Origin: Trichinella spiralis
Taxonomy: Eukaryota; Nematoda; Enoplea; Trichinellida; Trichinellidae
Reading direction: 5' to 3'
Assembly: GCA_000181795.3 (NCBI GenBank)
Contig: CM012953.1
Coordinates: 13,271,520-13,335,519, forward strand
DNA: 64,000 bases
Made by a program: the position numbers and the translations under genes. Under the pieces are notes generated by a model. It did no database searches. It was not told where the DNA came from and saw only the letters and a program-made list of their open reading frames with translations. Shown one piece after another: positions 46,442-60,288 of this stretch. The stretch's first letter is position 1; the number at the start of each line of letters is the position of its first letter.

Positions 46442-49400
46442 TCAGTCTGAGCATATGCGGTAGAAAATAAGTCTGTATTCGACAAAAGACGAACCAGCTT
46501 CATCTTCGGGCAGGAGACATAACTATTTTTTAGAAAAAATAATAAATAAATGAAAATTAATTCAATAAATTGAAAAAAAAACTTACTGTAGTGGACGGAC
46601 CAATTCTGAATTTATATGCACTCAACACGTACGCCCCAACAGGAAGTTCCCAAGTGTCATGCTGCCTCTGTGAAATAAACAAAAAGCAACAATAAATAAA
46701 TAAATTAATTAATCAGAATTTCTTCTTCTCACCTGTTGCACTGCAGTTGCAAAGCTGAGCTCCATGTCAGGCACATTGATGCTTTTGTTGTCTCCAAAAT
46801 GAGCATCATCAATGCCACTGCAAAATTCGCCCGTCTCGGCAGAACAATACTGCATTTGTTCTTTGTCGCTGACGCTACAGAGAAGAGAAGCGATTAATTG
46901 TACAAAAATACAACATCTTTTTCATTTTTATAATATATGAAAAAGAAAATTCACAATAACAACATACTCAAATTGGATTTCCAACGAAATGTGAGGCATG
47001 TACTTGGATACTGGTATGACGTAGGTGAAGTTTCCCCTCCTCGGATCTTCGCACATGTGGCCAAAACAGTAACGTGAATCGATGGTCACGTTCAGATTGA
47101 GTATTTTGAACGTCGGCAAATAGAGAGGCAAAACTGGAATGAAAAATCAGTAAAACATATGAATAGAAAAAAAATGAATTAAAAAAAAATTCGTCGTATA
47201 CTCACAGCCACGCCTTCTGTAACTCTCCGTTGACCAATAACGTCTGGTTGGTTCAGTTGAAAGCTGATGATCGGTTTGTTTTTTCGTCGAAGATGCCGTG
47301 GTCGAGTCCAACAGAATTTGATTGTTGGTTTCCATTCGATTTTGTTGAAAATCTAAACCAATAAAATAATAAAAGAGAAATTAAAAAAGAATTATATATA
47401 CTTACACGCACCGACCGGCAGAAATTCTTTTTGCTTCATCAGTACAATTACAGGCAATTCAGATCCGTGCATATTTTCGAAATGATCAGAAATGTATGAC
47501 GAATGCAAATTCGAACAGCAGAACTGTTCACAGGGAAGTTTGTTGCACGGGACACTGAGCGGCACCACCGTGTCCGGCTTGTATTGCAAATCCGGTGCCG
47601 AAGTCACTTGCATGGACACTGGATAGCAAATGGATATTATTAATTAATAATGCAATAATTGATTAAATGTGCAAAAGAAAATTACTCAATCCGAGATTGG
47701 GAAAAGCATCGGCTTCGGCGGCTAATTCGATTTCAGTTTTCAACCGATTCGGCAACGAAACCGACAAAATGTCGTGATTTCTCATCGAGTGTCGTTTGTG
47801 CCAGTCGAGCACGTAAAGCGTCGCCATGGAAATCAAGCAAAACGTCATCACCAGTACGAGTACAACAATGGTCGCTTGGATCACTTTGTTGCTGCACAGA
47901 CCACGATCAACGGCCACACGACCACCGCCACATCGGTGTTTGTTGTAACTGAAAATGGAATTGGATTAATTTCAAATATCTCTGTATTTCCTTATTTATG
48001 CAAATTTTGACAATTACAAATAATTCTTGCGATCACGATTGGAGGCGGCATATTTGGATTTAGCATCGCTGTAGCGATTTCCAACTTTACCAACGCCGCC
48101 AGATTCCGCTTGTGAACCAGAAGGAGCGGTCATTACTGAACTTAAACTGCACGACAAAACGGAACTAAAACGAATACATGTATATGATGCATACAGAATG
48201 ATTCTTTTTTTTTCTTTCTTTTTGCATAAATGAATCAAAATAAAAGTCTTCTTCCTACCCTTCACCAAAGGTACTCAACGAAGAACGCATCGAATCGAAT
48301 CGTTTCAACTTGTTCAATTTGGATAATTTTTTGCTAATTTTCTCAACCTCGTCAATTTTGTATTCCAAATTTCCCGTCAATCGGCAAAGTTCTTTCACAG
48401 CGGCGGCGCTTTCATAAAATATCCTACTCTGAAAAAGGGGAAAATGGGGGATTATCAATATTAATCGAATAAAAATATTACACAACAATAACAACAACAG
48501 AGCATACATACATCGTCTACTGTCAAAAATTCTCCGTTGCTTTTCACGGCGTCCGGCAGAACGTCGTTCACTTCTTGTGCAATCACGCCAACCCGCTGGC
48601 AGTCCTCAGCCGGAAGCTGCCACTGTTGCGATACTTCGGGACGAATTTCATATTGAACAATTCGAATCTGCGACAATCTGGACAACGCTTCAGCACAGTT
48701 CACCTGAAATTGAATTTGAATCACAAACAAAATTTTCTTTTTTTTTAAAAAAAATAATAAATTCACCTCTTTTATATTTTGCTTCAGCCTCGCATCCGAA
48801 GGGTGATACAAATTGCCAGTGCAAGATATATCGCCGGAAACTGTCAACGCTGCAGTCGGTCGATCAGTTCCAACTCCAACAGGACCCTGTAAAAGTGAAA
48901 AAAAATTTCCAATAAGTATGCATAACTGTAAGCGAAGATATATATAATTGAGAAATTACCGGGTGAAATATTGAATTATTCACTTGTCCTTTTTGCCAAT
49001 GAGTTTCCGTCTCACCATTATCAAATTGACCAGGATTGGAAGCCTGAAGACAAACAACCAAAGAAAATTATATTAATATACTACAAAAAAAAGATTACAA
49101 TATATGCTTACTCGAACAATCACTTTCTCGGAATTGTACGCCAAGATGGTGTACTTTTCACCGTTCGGAGTGACCGCACTCAACGCCACCACCAGATAGA
49201 AATACTTTTGATCCGGGTTCGGTCGACCGTTTTTTCTCTGATTATTCATTGTCGTTTCACTGAAATGCAGCCTGGCAACGGTCACTTTGGTTACTCGGTT
49301 TGGAGGAAGATCAAGTCTGAAATTTGAAATTTTTATTGCAACTAAAAAAAAAGAATTCTCTCTTCTTTATATTTTCTTACTTGACCGGCTCGTAAGCTAC

Positions 49401-51592
49401 AGGTTTTCGATCAGTTTGAGATTGCTTGATTTGCACTACACTACTGGGCATTTCGCTCTGAAATTTCAAACAAAAATTACAATTATTCATAATCAAGCGC
49501 TATTTATTATTATTAATAACCTTAACACCGTAGAAATCCAACTGAAATTCTTTGATTTGCTTCAAAGTGACCACATTGTCGGTCAAAACTTGAACAAATT
49601 TCGGTGCCTGACGATCTCGAACTTCAATATGTACAGAAATCTGAATAAAAGAAGTTTTATTCTCTGCAAAAGAAAAAATACAGTGTCTGTCCATTTGAAA
49701 AACCCACTTGAAAATGATTCTTCTTCTGATTGACAAAAGTACAATCAAATTGACTGTAATTGAATCCTTTGTCGGCAACGACATGCAGTCCAATATGCGA
49801 TCTGAAAATTTACTTATTTTATTTGAAAGAAGAAAAAAATTAATCAAAACGAATTACAATTCTCGACCGTTGGCATCGCACAAATTATGCCAGTGTTCCT
49901 TTTGAAATTCGGTAAAACGAATCGCCTGATGCGACACTGTGTCATCGAAATATCCACCATCTTCCGGAACACAAGGCAACGGTGATGCTGAACAATTTTT
50001 TAAAATTAAATCAAAATGACAAATATTAAACAAAAACATCATCAAAGTTGGTAAAACTTACGCAAAGGCTCTGCCTTTGACAAATGAATATCTTGCCGAG
50101 ACCGTTTTCGCTGAATACCGTTGTCTCTGCAAAAGCTGAATTATATATAATATACATATATAACAAAAACCAAAAGAAGAACACATCAAATAACAATGAC
50201 AACAAGTACCCTACGAAGCCCGGATGATGTCCATTACGAGAAGGTGGTATTGAATATGAGGGGAAATTGGGAGCCATCGAAGGAGAATGAACAACAGGCG
50301 GAGGAGCGGTTGGATTTGGATAAAAGTTAGCAGTATTCAACTGACCATTGACAAGATCATTCATGCCAACCTGAAAACGAAAAGCCAAAATGTAAAATAG
50401 TAATTTCAAATTGTTCAAAAAAACAAATTACCCTATCCGGTGGTACATGCTGAGCCATGTAATCATTGGGGATTTGGTGTGGCATGTCCAAATTGTGCAC
50501 GTCCAAAATTACACCAGGTTGTATAACTTCTTGTCCTTGAACAGCATTCATCATTGGAGGTTGAATAATCACTGAACCTTCAAATGATACGAAAAAAAAG
50601 AAAAGCCGATGATGAAAAATAACTGCAAAAAAAGAACAATGCATCAATTTACCGTTGTAATTTTGATAGCCCGGCGAGTAGGGAGATCCATCAGAGCCGG
50701 ATGGACTTCCGGCAGATCCAGCGCCTGAATCGGTTTCCGGCGGACTTTCCGGCAACCTTCTAAAAAAAGGAAGAGTAAATTGAAATAAACGGGTGCAAAA
50801 TAATAATAATAATAATAATAACAAGTATATTACGTATTATTGGGTCGGTAAGAAATGTTCCTCTTCAACTGGTGGTGGTGATGGTGCGTGGCAACGTTCG
50901 GCGGCTGTATCAATCCCACCATATTTTGGTTGGGATTTTGCTGGCCGTAAACCATAATCACGTCAGTTTCCATTTTAACCTCCGGTTTACAACTGACACC
51001 AGTTCTAAATTGGCAAATAAAAATTGAAATGTAGATTCAAAAAAGAAATCATTCATCATATATATATATTTTTTTTTAATTGCTAAAGAATTTTAAAAAT
51101 ATCAAAGTAAAAACTTGAATTTTCAATCAGAAAAGATTACTGTAATAAACGTATTACATTAATAATAGCAGTGAGGCAGTTAGTCAAGTCAGAGTATGCC
51201 TAGCCACAGCACAACAGAGGGAAAAGGAGCAAGCGACAGAGAGACAGTAAGGAAACAAAACAGCAAAAAGAGAAATGAAAAAACAAAAAAGCCACAATTG
51301 TGAAAAGCAGTTCAACGAAAAATGACAACGTCAACCTTGACCCTATAGAGAAAACTGAAAAATGAAACAGCCTTGAGAACTGTGCAACAGACATTCTTTT
51401 TTTCTGTGTTGAAAAAAATTGAAACTACAGTAGGAAACAGCAACGACGATCATATATATATATATAAGCATGCATCACAGAACACAGACAAACAGACAGA
51501 CAGACGCACCCAAACAGCCCGGTATGCAGAACATACTGACAGAATTTACTTTTTTTTGAAAGCATACAAAAACATAAAATCACACATCAGTA

Positions 51593-51639
<47 letters not shown>

Positions 51640-54600
51640 CCCAAAAACTGTCTCCAAATACATAATTAATACTAGATTAAAAAAACAAAAAGAAATTATA
51701 ATTTTCACAAAATTATTATTTTTCGAATGAATTGAAAATCCCATGATATCGAAGATGAAAAAAAAAATAATAACACAGAATATGTGAACAACATGAAATA
51801 CAAGGAAATTGAATAGTTTTGTGCGAATTCCGCCCCCCCCCCATCCCAACAACTACTAATAAGTGCTAAAGTTCGTTTAATAACAAACAAGAATTGAATT
51901 CGTGCATTCAATTTTCACATTGAAGACTAGTTATTATTAATATTTATTGTAAAAAAAAACGATCCAAAATTGTTTGTACAAGCCAGTGCAAAAAATAACT
52001 ATTACTGTACAAAAAAAAAACAAAAGAAAAAGCAAGCTTCCGGGAAGCAAACTTCAAACAAAAGCAATCGAAAAATAATGAACCAATTCAGTTTAAAATT
52101 AAAAAAATTTAAATCTAAAATATCATAAAATAAATTATTATATTATTAAAAAGAAGTGTAGAGAAAAATTAATTATTTTACTTATTATTTAAAAGAAGAT
52201 TAAATGAAAAAGAATTTTCAATGATGTAATAATGCTCAACTTACACGTGCTCGCCATTTTCAGCAGTAGTAGCTGCGTCCGAATTCAGGTATTCAATAAT
52301 ATCAATATGTCCTTTTAAAAGTGCTCGAAAATTATCCACACCTGAAATTAAACAAAAAAAATATATACATATATGCAAATATGCAATACAATATCCACAT
52401 TCATATCAATATATGTACTGTAAGAAGAATGTGAAAAAGTGTTGCTGTTGTTGTTGTTGTTGTTGCTGCTGCTGTTCAGCTTGAAGATAATTAATTATGA
52501 AAAACAAAGAAAAATGAAATAAAAAAATTTCCCAGGGAAAAGAGGCAGTGGAAGAAGCGTGAGAAGCGCATGGATATTGAGCATCAACGAGAGGCGGTCG
52601 CCCAAAGGCTGAGGATGCCAGGCTCCGGGTGACACAAGTATGTCGTCAGTGATCAGGCATCACACATCGTTTCAACGTGCACAAACTCGGCCAGCGTGAA
52701 ATTGGCCTTCTTGAAATTGTTGCTGCTGCTCGCGCACGAGATGTTCCAAAAATATGCAATATTCAGGGACAAGCAACAAACAACCGCCAAGGACTGATAT
52801 GCGATCATTTTTCAAAACGGCACAAAAAAGAAAAGAAAACAATAAAAGAAATATTAAAATTTATTTTTCTCTTTTTTCCTAACAACTGTTGATTCAAAAA
52901 TAATAGCTTGAAAAATGACATTTGATCAAACTATTAAATATCGGATTAAAATGAAAAAATAAAACAAATAAATAAATAATAACGATGCAGAATAATTTTT
53001 CTCTTCCGAAAATAAAATACTGACCAATAAAAAAATTTAACAAAAATACTGAAACAAAAAATAATCTGTCATTTTTTATTCATTCTGTGTGCGTGGCAAA
53101 AATTTCAAAAGTTCAGATTTCAAATGCAATTCAAAAATCCGCTTCCCTGAACTCTATCTAACGCGAAAATTCAAAAAAAAATTTTCCCCAATACACAAAA
53201 CACACCGTAATATCCAGTAAAAGAAAAATTAATTATCAACAAAATAATAATAATAATCAAAAATAATTTTAAAAAATATATACAAACAATAATACCGTTG
53301 AAATATGATAATCAAGAAGAATTGAAAAAACATTTTCACACGTCGAGAAGATAAATGCAGACATAATTCATGCAACAAATTCCCCCCTCCCCTTTTGCTG
53401 AATGTTCATTCAAAATTAGCTAAAATTAAATTATGGCATATTTTTTGTTGTTGTTGTCGTTTGTCTAAATAGTTCACTGTGTTAAAAGTGATCACTTGTG
53501 TAGTTCTTCATTCTGTGCAAAGTAGGTATTTATTAACAGTATGAAAAAAAACCAGAAGAAAAACATCGAGGACAATTTACTTCTTCATCAAAAAAAACTG
53601 ATTTATTTTCTTTAATTTTATTGACAAAAAATGAACGTCTGGCTTGTATATTTTCTTAAATAGTAATAATTTGAAAAAAGATTATTAAAATTATGAAAAA
53701 CAATATGCATAAACATAGGCAGGTGGGATGAAAATATGGTAGACATGCTGTTTTGCAAATGCAGCTGGTAATGAAAGAGGCGAGTTTTTCACAAGATAGC
53801 ATTTATTGTGCATGTCTGCTACTACTAGAAGCGCGGCCGCGGCCGTGCCAGCTTCCAACTGGCGCGCAGTTGGTTAGCTTGGGTCGAAGAAGGGAAACAA
53901 ACAAACAAACAAACAAACACCACACGAACATTTATGAAAATCAACCAAAAACAAAAACAAACAAATAAACAAACAAAAATGGAAGATGTTTTTCTTCCTG
54001 TAGAATTTCTACATACATAATTTTCATTTTATTCATTTTTTTAAGACAAACAATTTACCAACGCAATGTTAATAATAATAAATTTCAACTATTTCAAATA
54101 ACATATTCCTCTTTTCATAATTTTTAAAACTTGCCCAGTTACACAACAACAAAAGAAAATTGCTGTTAAAGCTTAATTTACATACACGCATACGCCCCCT
54201 AAAATTAAATGACATCTTTATGAAAAGAATAAAAAAGAAATAATTGAACTGAAATTTAATATTTTCAAGCAACCAAATAAATGACTATCAAACAAATGCT
54301 GAATTAAATGATTATACAAAATAATAACTTTTAAAAAATTATGATTTTAAAGTAATATTGTCTAGCAGACTGTGCGTGATCTATGAAATACGATTAGCAA
54401 ACAGACCTGCATGTATTTGAAGAAGGTTCAATTCAACCGTCCGTACTCCTTATACACGTGGAAGTGAAGTACAGAAGCAACAACAACAACAACAACAACA
54501 TAAGCACATTTACATCACAAACAATCATTGCAGAAAAAAACAAAAACAAAAAAATGAATATTCAAATAATCAACTTGGAATGCATAATATTAACTGAGAA

Positions 54601-57510
54601 GGGATTGAGTTGGTTGGATTTGTTAGTGAAAATTATTGAAAGCAAAAGCTGACAACAACAACAACAACAACAACAAATACAGCTTTTCAATGCTTCAAGT
54701 GCTCAAAGGCCTTCACAACGAAAACAGTAGCGCCATGCAAACTGTCGCTGATCAAGCACAAAAGCATCCAAATGGTAACACATAAACTATTATGACCTGG
54801 AAACCTGAGCATGCATAGCACAGCCTGGTACAGCAATGACACACCGACAAGAGTATTGAACTACAACTAACGACTAAAGTTTTCAACCTGAATCACCATC
54901 ATCATAATGCAAAATTATTCAATACATAATTCTGTAACAAAATCATAGTTATACACACCCACACACCCACTTTTACATGGATACATGCATATTAACACCG
55001 TATGCACATTGTATTTAAATTTAAATAATTATTACAAAATAAAAAAAGAATATCAAAAGTATCGCATAAAAAATATCCCACCTTTCAACAGACAACCTAC
55101 AATATTATTAACATAATCGTCTGGGTAGATTTAAAATTAAAAAAAAAACAATTAATAAAAAAAATTGTGCACTGTTGTGTATGCAAGCTGTGAAAAAAAT
55201 GAAAAAACAAAATCGGCTAAACAACAAAGATACAACAAGAATAATACAACATAACACACGCCATTATGCACATCTGAATGAGAATAAAAAAAGGAAAAGC
55301 TTTTTATTACGAGATGCTAAAAACTTCCGCATCGTACCACTTATTCCATTTTACATTGGAGGAAATTCACTTCATCCGTTTCAGATTATTTATTTTTGAA
55401 ATTCAATTTCGAGATAAAAAAAAATAGGGGAAAAATGAATTAAACAATAATAATAAATTTCCTGGCTTTCTTGAAACAAGTGAAAACTTTCCATATCAAA
55501 AACACACATGCATGCGCGACAATCACGCAAATTTTCATCATAATGCAATAATAATAATAAGGAAAATAGTCATTTTCAAATGAACAGAAATCTTGCACAT
55601 TTATTAAAATTAATAATTAATTTCTCATCATACTGTGAAAATTATTTACAATAATTTATGATTACTGCATATCTGATAAGAACTATCAGAAAAGTATACA
55701 TATTTTTATTAAACTGATTTGTATTTTTTAAAAAAGAGTTGGAAAATTTACAATTGCAATTAAAAATTAATTTCGATCAAACGTAGAAAAAATGCACACT
55801 TTATACATATACATTCTAAAGTAGTGTATGTTTGATTTGATTTGAAAATGCATATTTTTTTTGGCAACACACATAACGTTTGTACGTGTTTGTGTTGAAA
55901 TGCATAAATAATAATTTAATCAAATTTACAAAAGCAACCAGCACAGATTAACACGACAACAGAGAGAACAAATAAATGTACACTGTCAAAGTATATGAAA
56001 TGGGTTTATTTGAACAGATTTAATGCTTGCAGATTTCAAAATCTCAAATGAACCCAACGCACCCATTGACCACCAGAGTGAGCAGCATTTATTTGTTCAC
56101 TTTTAGAAACGAATACGAACAAATATGCCAAAAGAATAAACTTTGATATCAGGATAAAGAAAACAACAACAACAACAACACCCAAACGAAATGCAAAATC
56201 ACAATAAATTCTATGTGGAAGTTGATCTCAGATGGATAAAATAAAAGGGGAAAAATTATTATTATTTTTTTCCCATACTCAGCTAGAAATGAATGCCAAC
56301 TAAATTTTCTTATATTAATTATAAAATTTTAATATAAACAATTATCAGCATGTGATGCTTGCAATTTTCCACGAAACGGAAGCCAGTAATAATTTGACTG
56401 AAAACAAGAAGAGTTTGCTATGATCTTGTTTGATGGACGGAATCAATAAACACAACGGTCATAACGTCCGGAGCCACCATTACTACTCTGTTTGATTAAT
56501 TCATCAACGCGCATAGGCGAGATCAATCAAATTAAAAAGAGGAAGGCGAGATGAAATCAAAAGAGGCTTATGATTTGCAAGCATGGGCAATCGTTCTTCG
56601 CAGTAATTTGATGTTAGCTTAAAACTTCATTTCAACTTCACATCCTATATGACAAACAAATCTTGCAAACATCATTTTAAGAAAAAAAATTTCTTCAACC
56701 GCTCGAAAATCATCAGCCTTTTTCAAAAATAACAAAAAAAAACATGCTACGATCCAACATGAAATGTACTACAACAATATACAATATTACATTTCATATT
56801 TCGAAATATTAATATGATAAAAGCAACTGGGAGCTAATGAAAAGAAAAGAAAAAATCAAAAGTTCTGATTTAATCTTGTACAAGCAATCATCTGCTCAGC
56901 TGTTTACGTTAACATAGACATAAAAACTTCAACATGCCCAAGTGACCAGACAGCTGCACATTTTATAAAGCACTTCCGTTTGGAAATAATCTCAAAATTT
57001 ATTTGCTATTAATTGATACTGTATCACTTCTTCAAGATAGATTAAAAAAAACAAAACAGATTACAAATGCTCCTCTTCAACACTGGATGGAGTTGTAAAA
57101 TGCATTACCACAAATTCGATTCAGCAGTGCAAAAATCGCTTTCGCCTAACGCTCAACAAACTCAACAATATTGCATCAATTCAACATGTTTGTGCAACGC
57201 AAAAAAATATAAAACTGATCGAAACGTTCATCACGTGCAACAGCGGTATAATTTTACTGCCAGAAAAATTTGTAATGTATGCTGCCAATCTGGTAATATC
57301 AGTTACACGAATTTGCGGAAAAAGTAAACAATTTTTAACTGATATGGTAAACACAATTCATGTTGATATGTTGAAATATAATATTAAAAAATTCAACTCC
57401 TATATCAGGGTGAAAATAGATAGACAAACAGAAACGGTTTGGTTTTCATGCAAAACAACAATCTTACCTGGCTGCAAGCCTCCTTCTGCGACACTTTGCG
57501 GTTCAGTCAT
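46442..57510 (-). CDS. MYRF: Myelin regulatory factor homologue, membrane-tethered self-cleaving transcription factor
   Basis: 24 exons, 1067 aa, all phases close: 57468-57510, 52245-52341, 50834-51004, 50653-50759, 50432-50577, 50210-50370, 50062-50126, 49858-49987, 49708-49801, 49521-49640, 49381-49457, 49112-49316, 48960-49043, 48767-48886, 48512-48703, 48259-48428, 48018-48146, 47686-47948, 47406-47618, 47206-47352, 46968-47133, 46733-46874, 46587-46667, 46442-46522. MYRF trimerises in the ER, cuts itself and releases a DNA-binding fragment to the nucleus; in C. elegans it controls developmental timing. Seen: [11 protein letters not shown], a basic KRSR cluster, an Ndt80-type DNA-binding domain (about 280-480; [24 protein letters not shown]), an S74 chaperone domain with the Ser530/Lys535 dyad in HPSDARLK, coiled coil, one membrane helix (about 726-751), and the lumenal C2 domain ([12 protein letters not shown], ending FYRICSD). 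Confidence 0.95.
50800..50822. repeat. (AAT)n microsatellite in MYRF intron 3
   Basis: About seven AAT units directly beside the donor end of MYRF exon 3. Confidence 0.85.
51593..51636. repeat. (AAT)n microsatellite in MYRF intron 2
   Basis: About 14 uninterrupted AAT units. Confidence 0.92.
52441..52472. repeat. (TTG)n/(CTG)n triplet tract in MYRF intron 1
   Basis: GTTGCTGTTG followed by repeated TTG and then three CTG units, close to exon 2. Confidence 0.8.
53895..53919. repeat. (AAAC)n repeat in MYRF intron 1
   Basis: About six AAAC units; a second, less regular AAAC/AAAT cluster follows to 53975. Confidence 0.8.
54477..54500. repeat. (CAA)n repeat in MYRF intron 1
   Basis: Eight CAA units. 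A similar run lies at 54653-54676 and a shorter one at 56164-56180. Confidence 0.85.
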
Positions 57511-58844
57511 TAGTCCCGATAACAAGTAAAAAATATACACGCATCAATATGTGGGAGGTAAAAAAGATGCTAACCCAAAATTATTATCTTTTACTTCAAT
57601 AATACAGAACTTGGATAATGCCAGATGCACACATCTGTCAAACCTAAGATACAGTAGAATAAAATGAGAAGTAGGCAACAGGAAGTAAATTGAAATAAGC
57701 AACCGTAAAATATAGCATGATAATGTTAATATTTCACTCATTTTAATAAATTAATTGATTCTGATTTATTTAAATTTTAAATATTTTTCTTAAAAAGTAT
57801 ATTTATTTGTCTCATTCCTCAGAAAATTTATCACGTAGATATTATATTTGCATTAATGTTATTACTAAAATTGTTGAAAAACAATATTTTCATTCATTTC
57901 ATTAATTTTTGTAATTTATTTTTAAGATTCTACTTTGAATTTAATAGCTAAATATCAGAGGCTACTGTAATCAGCTGAAAACAGATCTTCAAGTTAAAGG
58001 CAAAATGAAAATGCACATATTTTTAATATTCATCTTAAAAATTCGAATTAACTGTAACTTTTATGACATTTACACTGGTACAACTAAGGGAATTCACTTA
58101 GTTTGATTTTCAATGTGGCGCGATTCGAAAATACGCTTTTCAGTAAAACTTTCTCAAATGAAACTGCTGCGGTGATTGAACCACTTTATTTAGTTAAACG
58201 TTTGGACAAATTTTTTTTGGTAAATTGAGTGAATGCTTCATTTTGAAGAACTTACGACAATCAAACATATCACATGACCGAGTAAACAAACAAAAGCTGA
58301 AAACTACAAGCACTTCAAACTAACGTGCTATAAAAATAAAACTTTTAGGCAACTGCTAATACCTGTTTTCTTTACCTTTCTCCTTTTTATTGTATGCTAT
58401 TTTCAAGTTCGAATAACATAGTTATCTCAATAAATCTATTTGTTGCAAGTACAATAGCATCTGAATATGGAAAGGATAGTACTTATTATGACACAAAAAT
58501 GTATTTGGAAGTTGTTAATTTTCCTTCTGAAATTCCTTAAAAAATACAAAAATCATACAAAGACGATTTTTAAATCACATACCTTTGATAATAATTTACT
58601 TATTGATGCGGCATGAACCATTACATTTCCATAATATAACATTTAAAAGTTGCTTATCGATACGTAACAGCTGTAGAAATTTGAAAAAGTGGAAAACCTA
58701 CTTTGTAACGAAATTACGCATTCACATAACTTGCATAATTCTTATGAGCATAAATGCACAATTATTCTTTCATAGAGAAGAATATCTCTGAAAATTTACG
58801 CACAGTAATTAAAAACTTTCATTTCCGCTAAACTGATAACAAAT
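57511..58844. other. Upstream region of MYRF
   Basis: 1.3 kb between the MYRF start codon and the LTR element. AT-rich, no supported gene. It should hold the MYRF core promoter and 5' UTR. Confidence 0.55.
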
Positions 58845-58849
58845 ATTAG
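58845..58849. repeat. Target-site duplication ATTAG (left copy)
   Basis: Identical to 60289-60293 on the other side of the LTR element. Five base pairs is the usual duplication size for Ty3/gypsy insertions. Confidence 0.75.
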
Positions 58850-59038
58850 TGTTACGGTTTGTCAGCATAAAGAGAACAACACTTGTAATAAACGTTTACA
58901 GTAGTTTATTTGGGCACAATAAAACAAACAAATAATAACCAAGACACGCGAACCACTTACGCCGCTAACTCATACCAGTTATTCTTTTACCGTATTTCCT
59001 TCCGGTGAATTTCGTACATGATTTTCAGACATACTACA
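58850..59038 (-). repeat. 3' LTR of the Ty3/gypsy-type fossil
   Basis: 189 bp. On the minus strand it starts TGTAGTATGTCTGAAAATCA and ends in CA. It contains an AATAAAC string, a possible old poly(A) signal. It aligns with the 5' LTR over about 140 bp, from the TG start through the poly(A) string. Confidence 0.8.
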
Positions 59039-60149
59039 CTTTCTCGACTTTTAGAAGAAAATTATCCAAATACTTCGGTTTCTTACGAATTCCATTTGAT
59101 TCTTCAATTATTTCTTTTCCTTCTTTAATATGTGCGGTCTCGGTGTTCTCTACATCTTCTTCTTCCCCTCCTTCTTATGATACTTCTTCACGTGTAAGCA
59201 TAGAATCACGAAGATCTCGTACTTGAGCTACTTTTCCAGGCATCCATCTGGGTCCGGTCCCATAACTTCTCCATAGAACTGTATCACCGACTGACAGATT
59301 TCTATCTTTCATCCGTTTTCTTTCATTTATGGTTTCTGACATTTCCGTCAGTGATTTCTCTTTTACTTTGGGGTGATTTGAATCTCCTACCTGAAGCTGT
59401 TGCCTCCATTCGGGTGGAATGTTTTCGATTGCTGGGCGTATAAGCCTTTTATCAATCTTGAATCTTAAGAATGACACTGCCTCCATCGCAAACTGGTATT
59501 TCAGTCTATTCAACGGGAGTCCAGCTTCCCTGAGTCGTTGTAAAACTGCTCGCAGTCGTTCCTAATGCTCTGCTTCATCTTCTACCGCTATCAAGATGCC
59601 ATCTAATTACACTGCTGTGCCTTTCAAATTTGGCAAGACTGACTCCATTAATCTTCTGAAGATGGTTGGCGCTGATGCACTGCCAAAAGGAAGTCTATGT
59701 ATTTTGTATAAGCCACGGTGTGTATTTAAAGTAAGCACTTGGGACGTTGACTCATTTACTCGAACTTGTGTAAGCTGTATCCAAACCTAATTTTGGGAAG
59801 AACTTTCCTCCTGCCGTTCTGCCAAAACTTCGTTAATTGTTGGTAAAGGGTACACATCATCAGACTTTATGGATGAATTCACTGCTTTGTTGCTTTGTAA
59901 TCGCCACACAGCCGAATTTTACCATTTCCTTTTACCACTGGTACTACGGGTGATGCACATTCTGAATAGTTGGTTGGATCGAACACTTTTTCTTCTACCA
60001 ACCTACCTTTCTAGAGCGACTCTGCTTCCGCTTTACTTTTCAACGCAAATGGAAGTGGTCTATAACGCAGAAATTTTGATTTCGCCTCCTTATCTAAAAT
60101 TATTGATGCTAGTCGACCGGTATACTGACCCAGTTCTACATTGAGTTCT

Positions 60150-60288
60150 TTATCCAGTTGTTTATTTCGGCTCAATAAAAGGCACAACTAAGAACCAACA
60201 CATGCGCCACTCACGCCGCCAATTCATACCAATTGTTCCTTTACCGTATTCTCTGTGAATTTTGTACCTGATTTTCAGATATACTACA
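60150..60288 (-). repeat. 5' LTR of the Ty3/gypsy-type fossil
   Basis: About 139 bp recognisable as the partner of the 58850-59038 repeat. Shared strings include TGTAGTAT, CTGAAAATCA, ACGGTAAA and AAATAAAC. The inner boundary is approximate. Confidence 0.72.

Larger units (their letters stand above)
52342..57467 (-). other. 5.1 kb first intron of MYRF
   Basis: This is by far the largest intron in the window; most are under 500 bp. It contains many low-complexity runs (CAA/GTT triplets, AAAC tetranucleotides, AAT) and two G+C-rich patches at about 52540-52760 and 53830-53885, the second with a short perfect palindrome. No internal gene is supported. Its size and position suggest regulatory content or alternative first exons, which is inference. 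Confidence 0.6.
58850..60288 (-). mobile_element. Decayed Ty3/gypsy-type LTR retrotransposon
   Basis: An LTR element fossil of about 1.44 kb, flanked by the 5-bp direct duplication ATTAG at 58845-58849 and 60289-60293. Read on the minus strand each repeat begins TGTAGTAT. Pol remnants read on the minus strand in the normal order: reverse-transcriptase-like sequence (about 59540-60140) and then an integrase C-terminal-like stretch (about 59175-59513; VGDTVLWRSYGTGPRWMPGK). The element is broken, with several interruptions, and its internal part (about 1.1 kb) is far shorter than a whole Ty3/gypsy body. The two LTRs are clearly diverged, so the insertion is not recent. It lies antisense to PIGO. 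Confidence 0.85.

Noticed and set aside
49287-49733. 148-residue plus-strand frame
   Set aside because: It runs antisense across MYRF exons 9-12 and introns; the minus-strand exons are clearly the conserved ones.
51580-51852. 90-residue frame with poly-Leu
   Set aside because: It is a translation of the (AAT)n microsatellite on the minus strand.
53753-53968. 71-residue plus-strand frame over the G+C-rich patch
   Set aside because: It ends in an AAAC simple repeat and has no homology signal; the patch is more likely regulatory.
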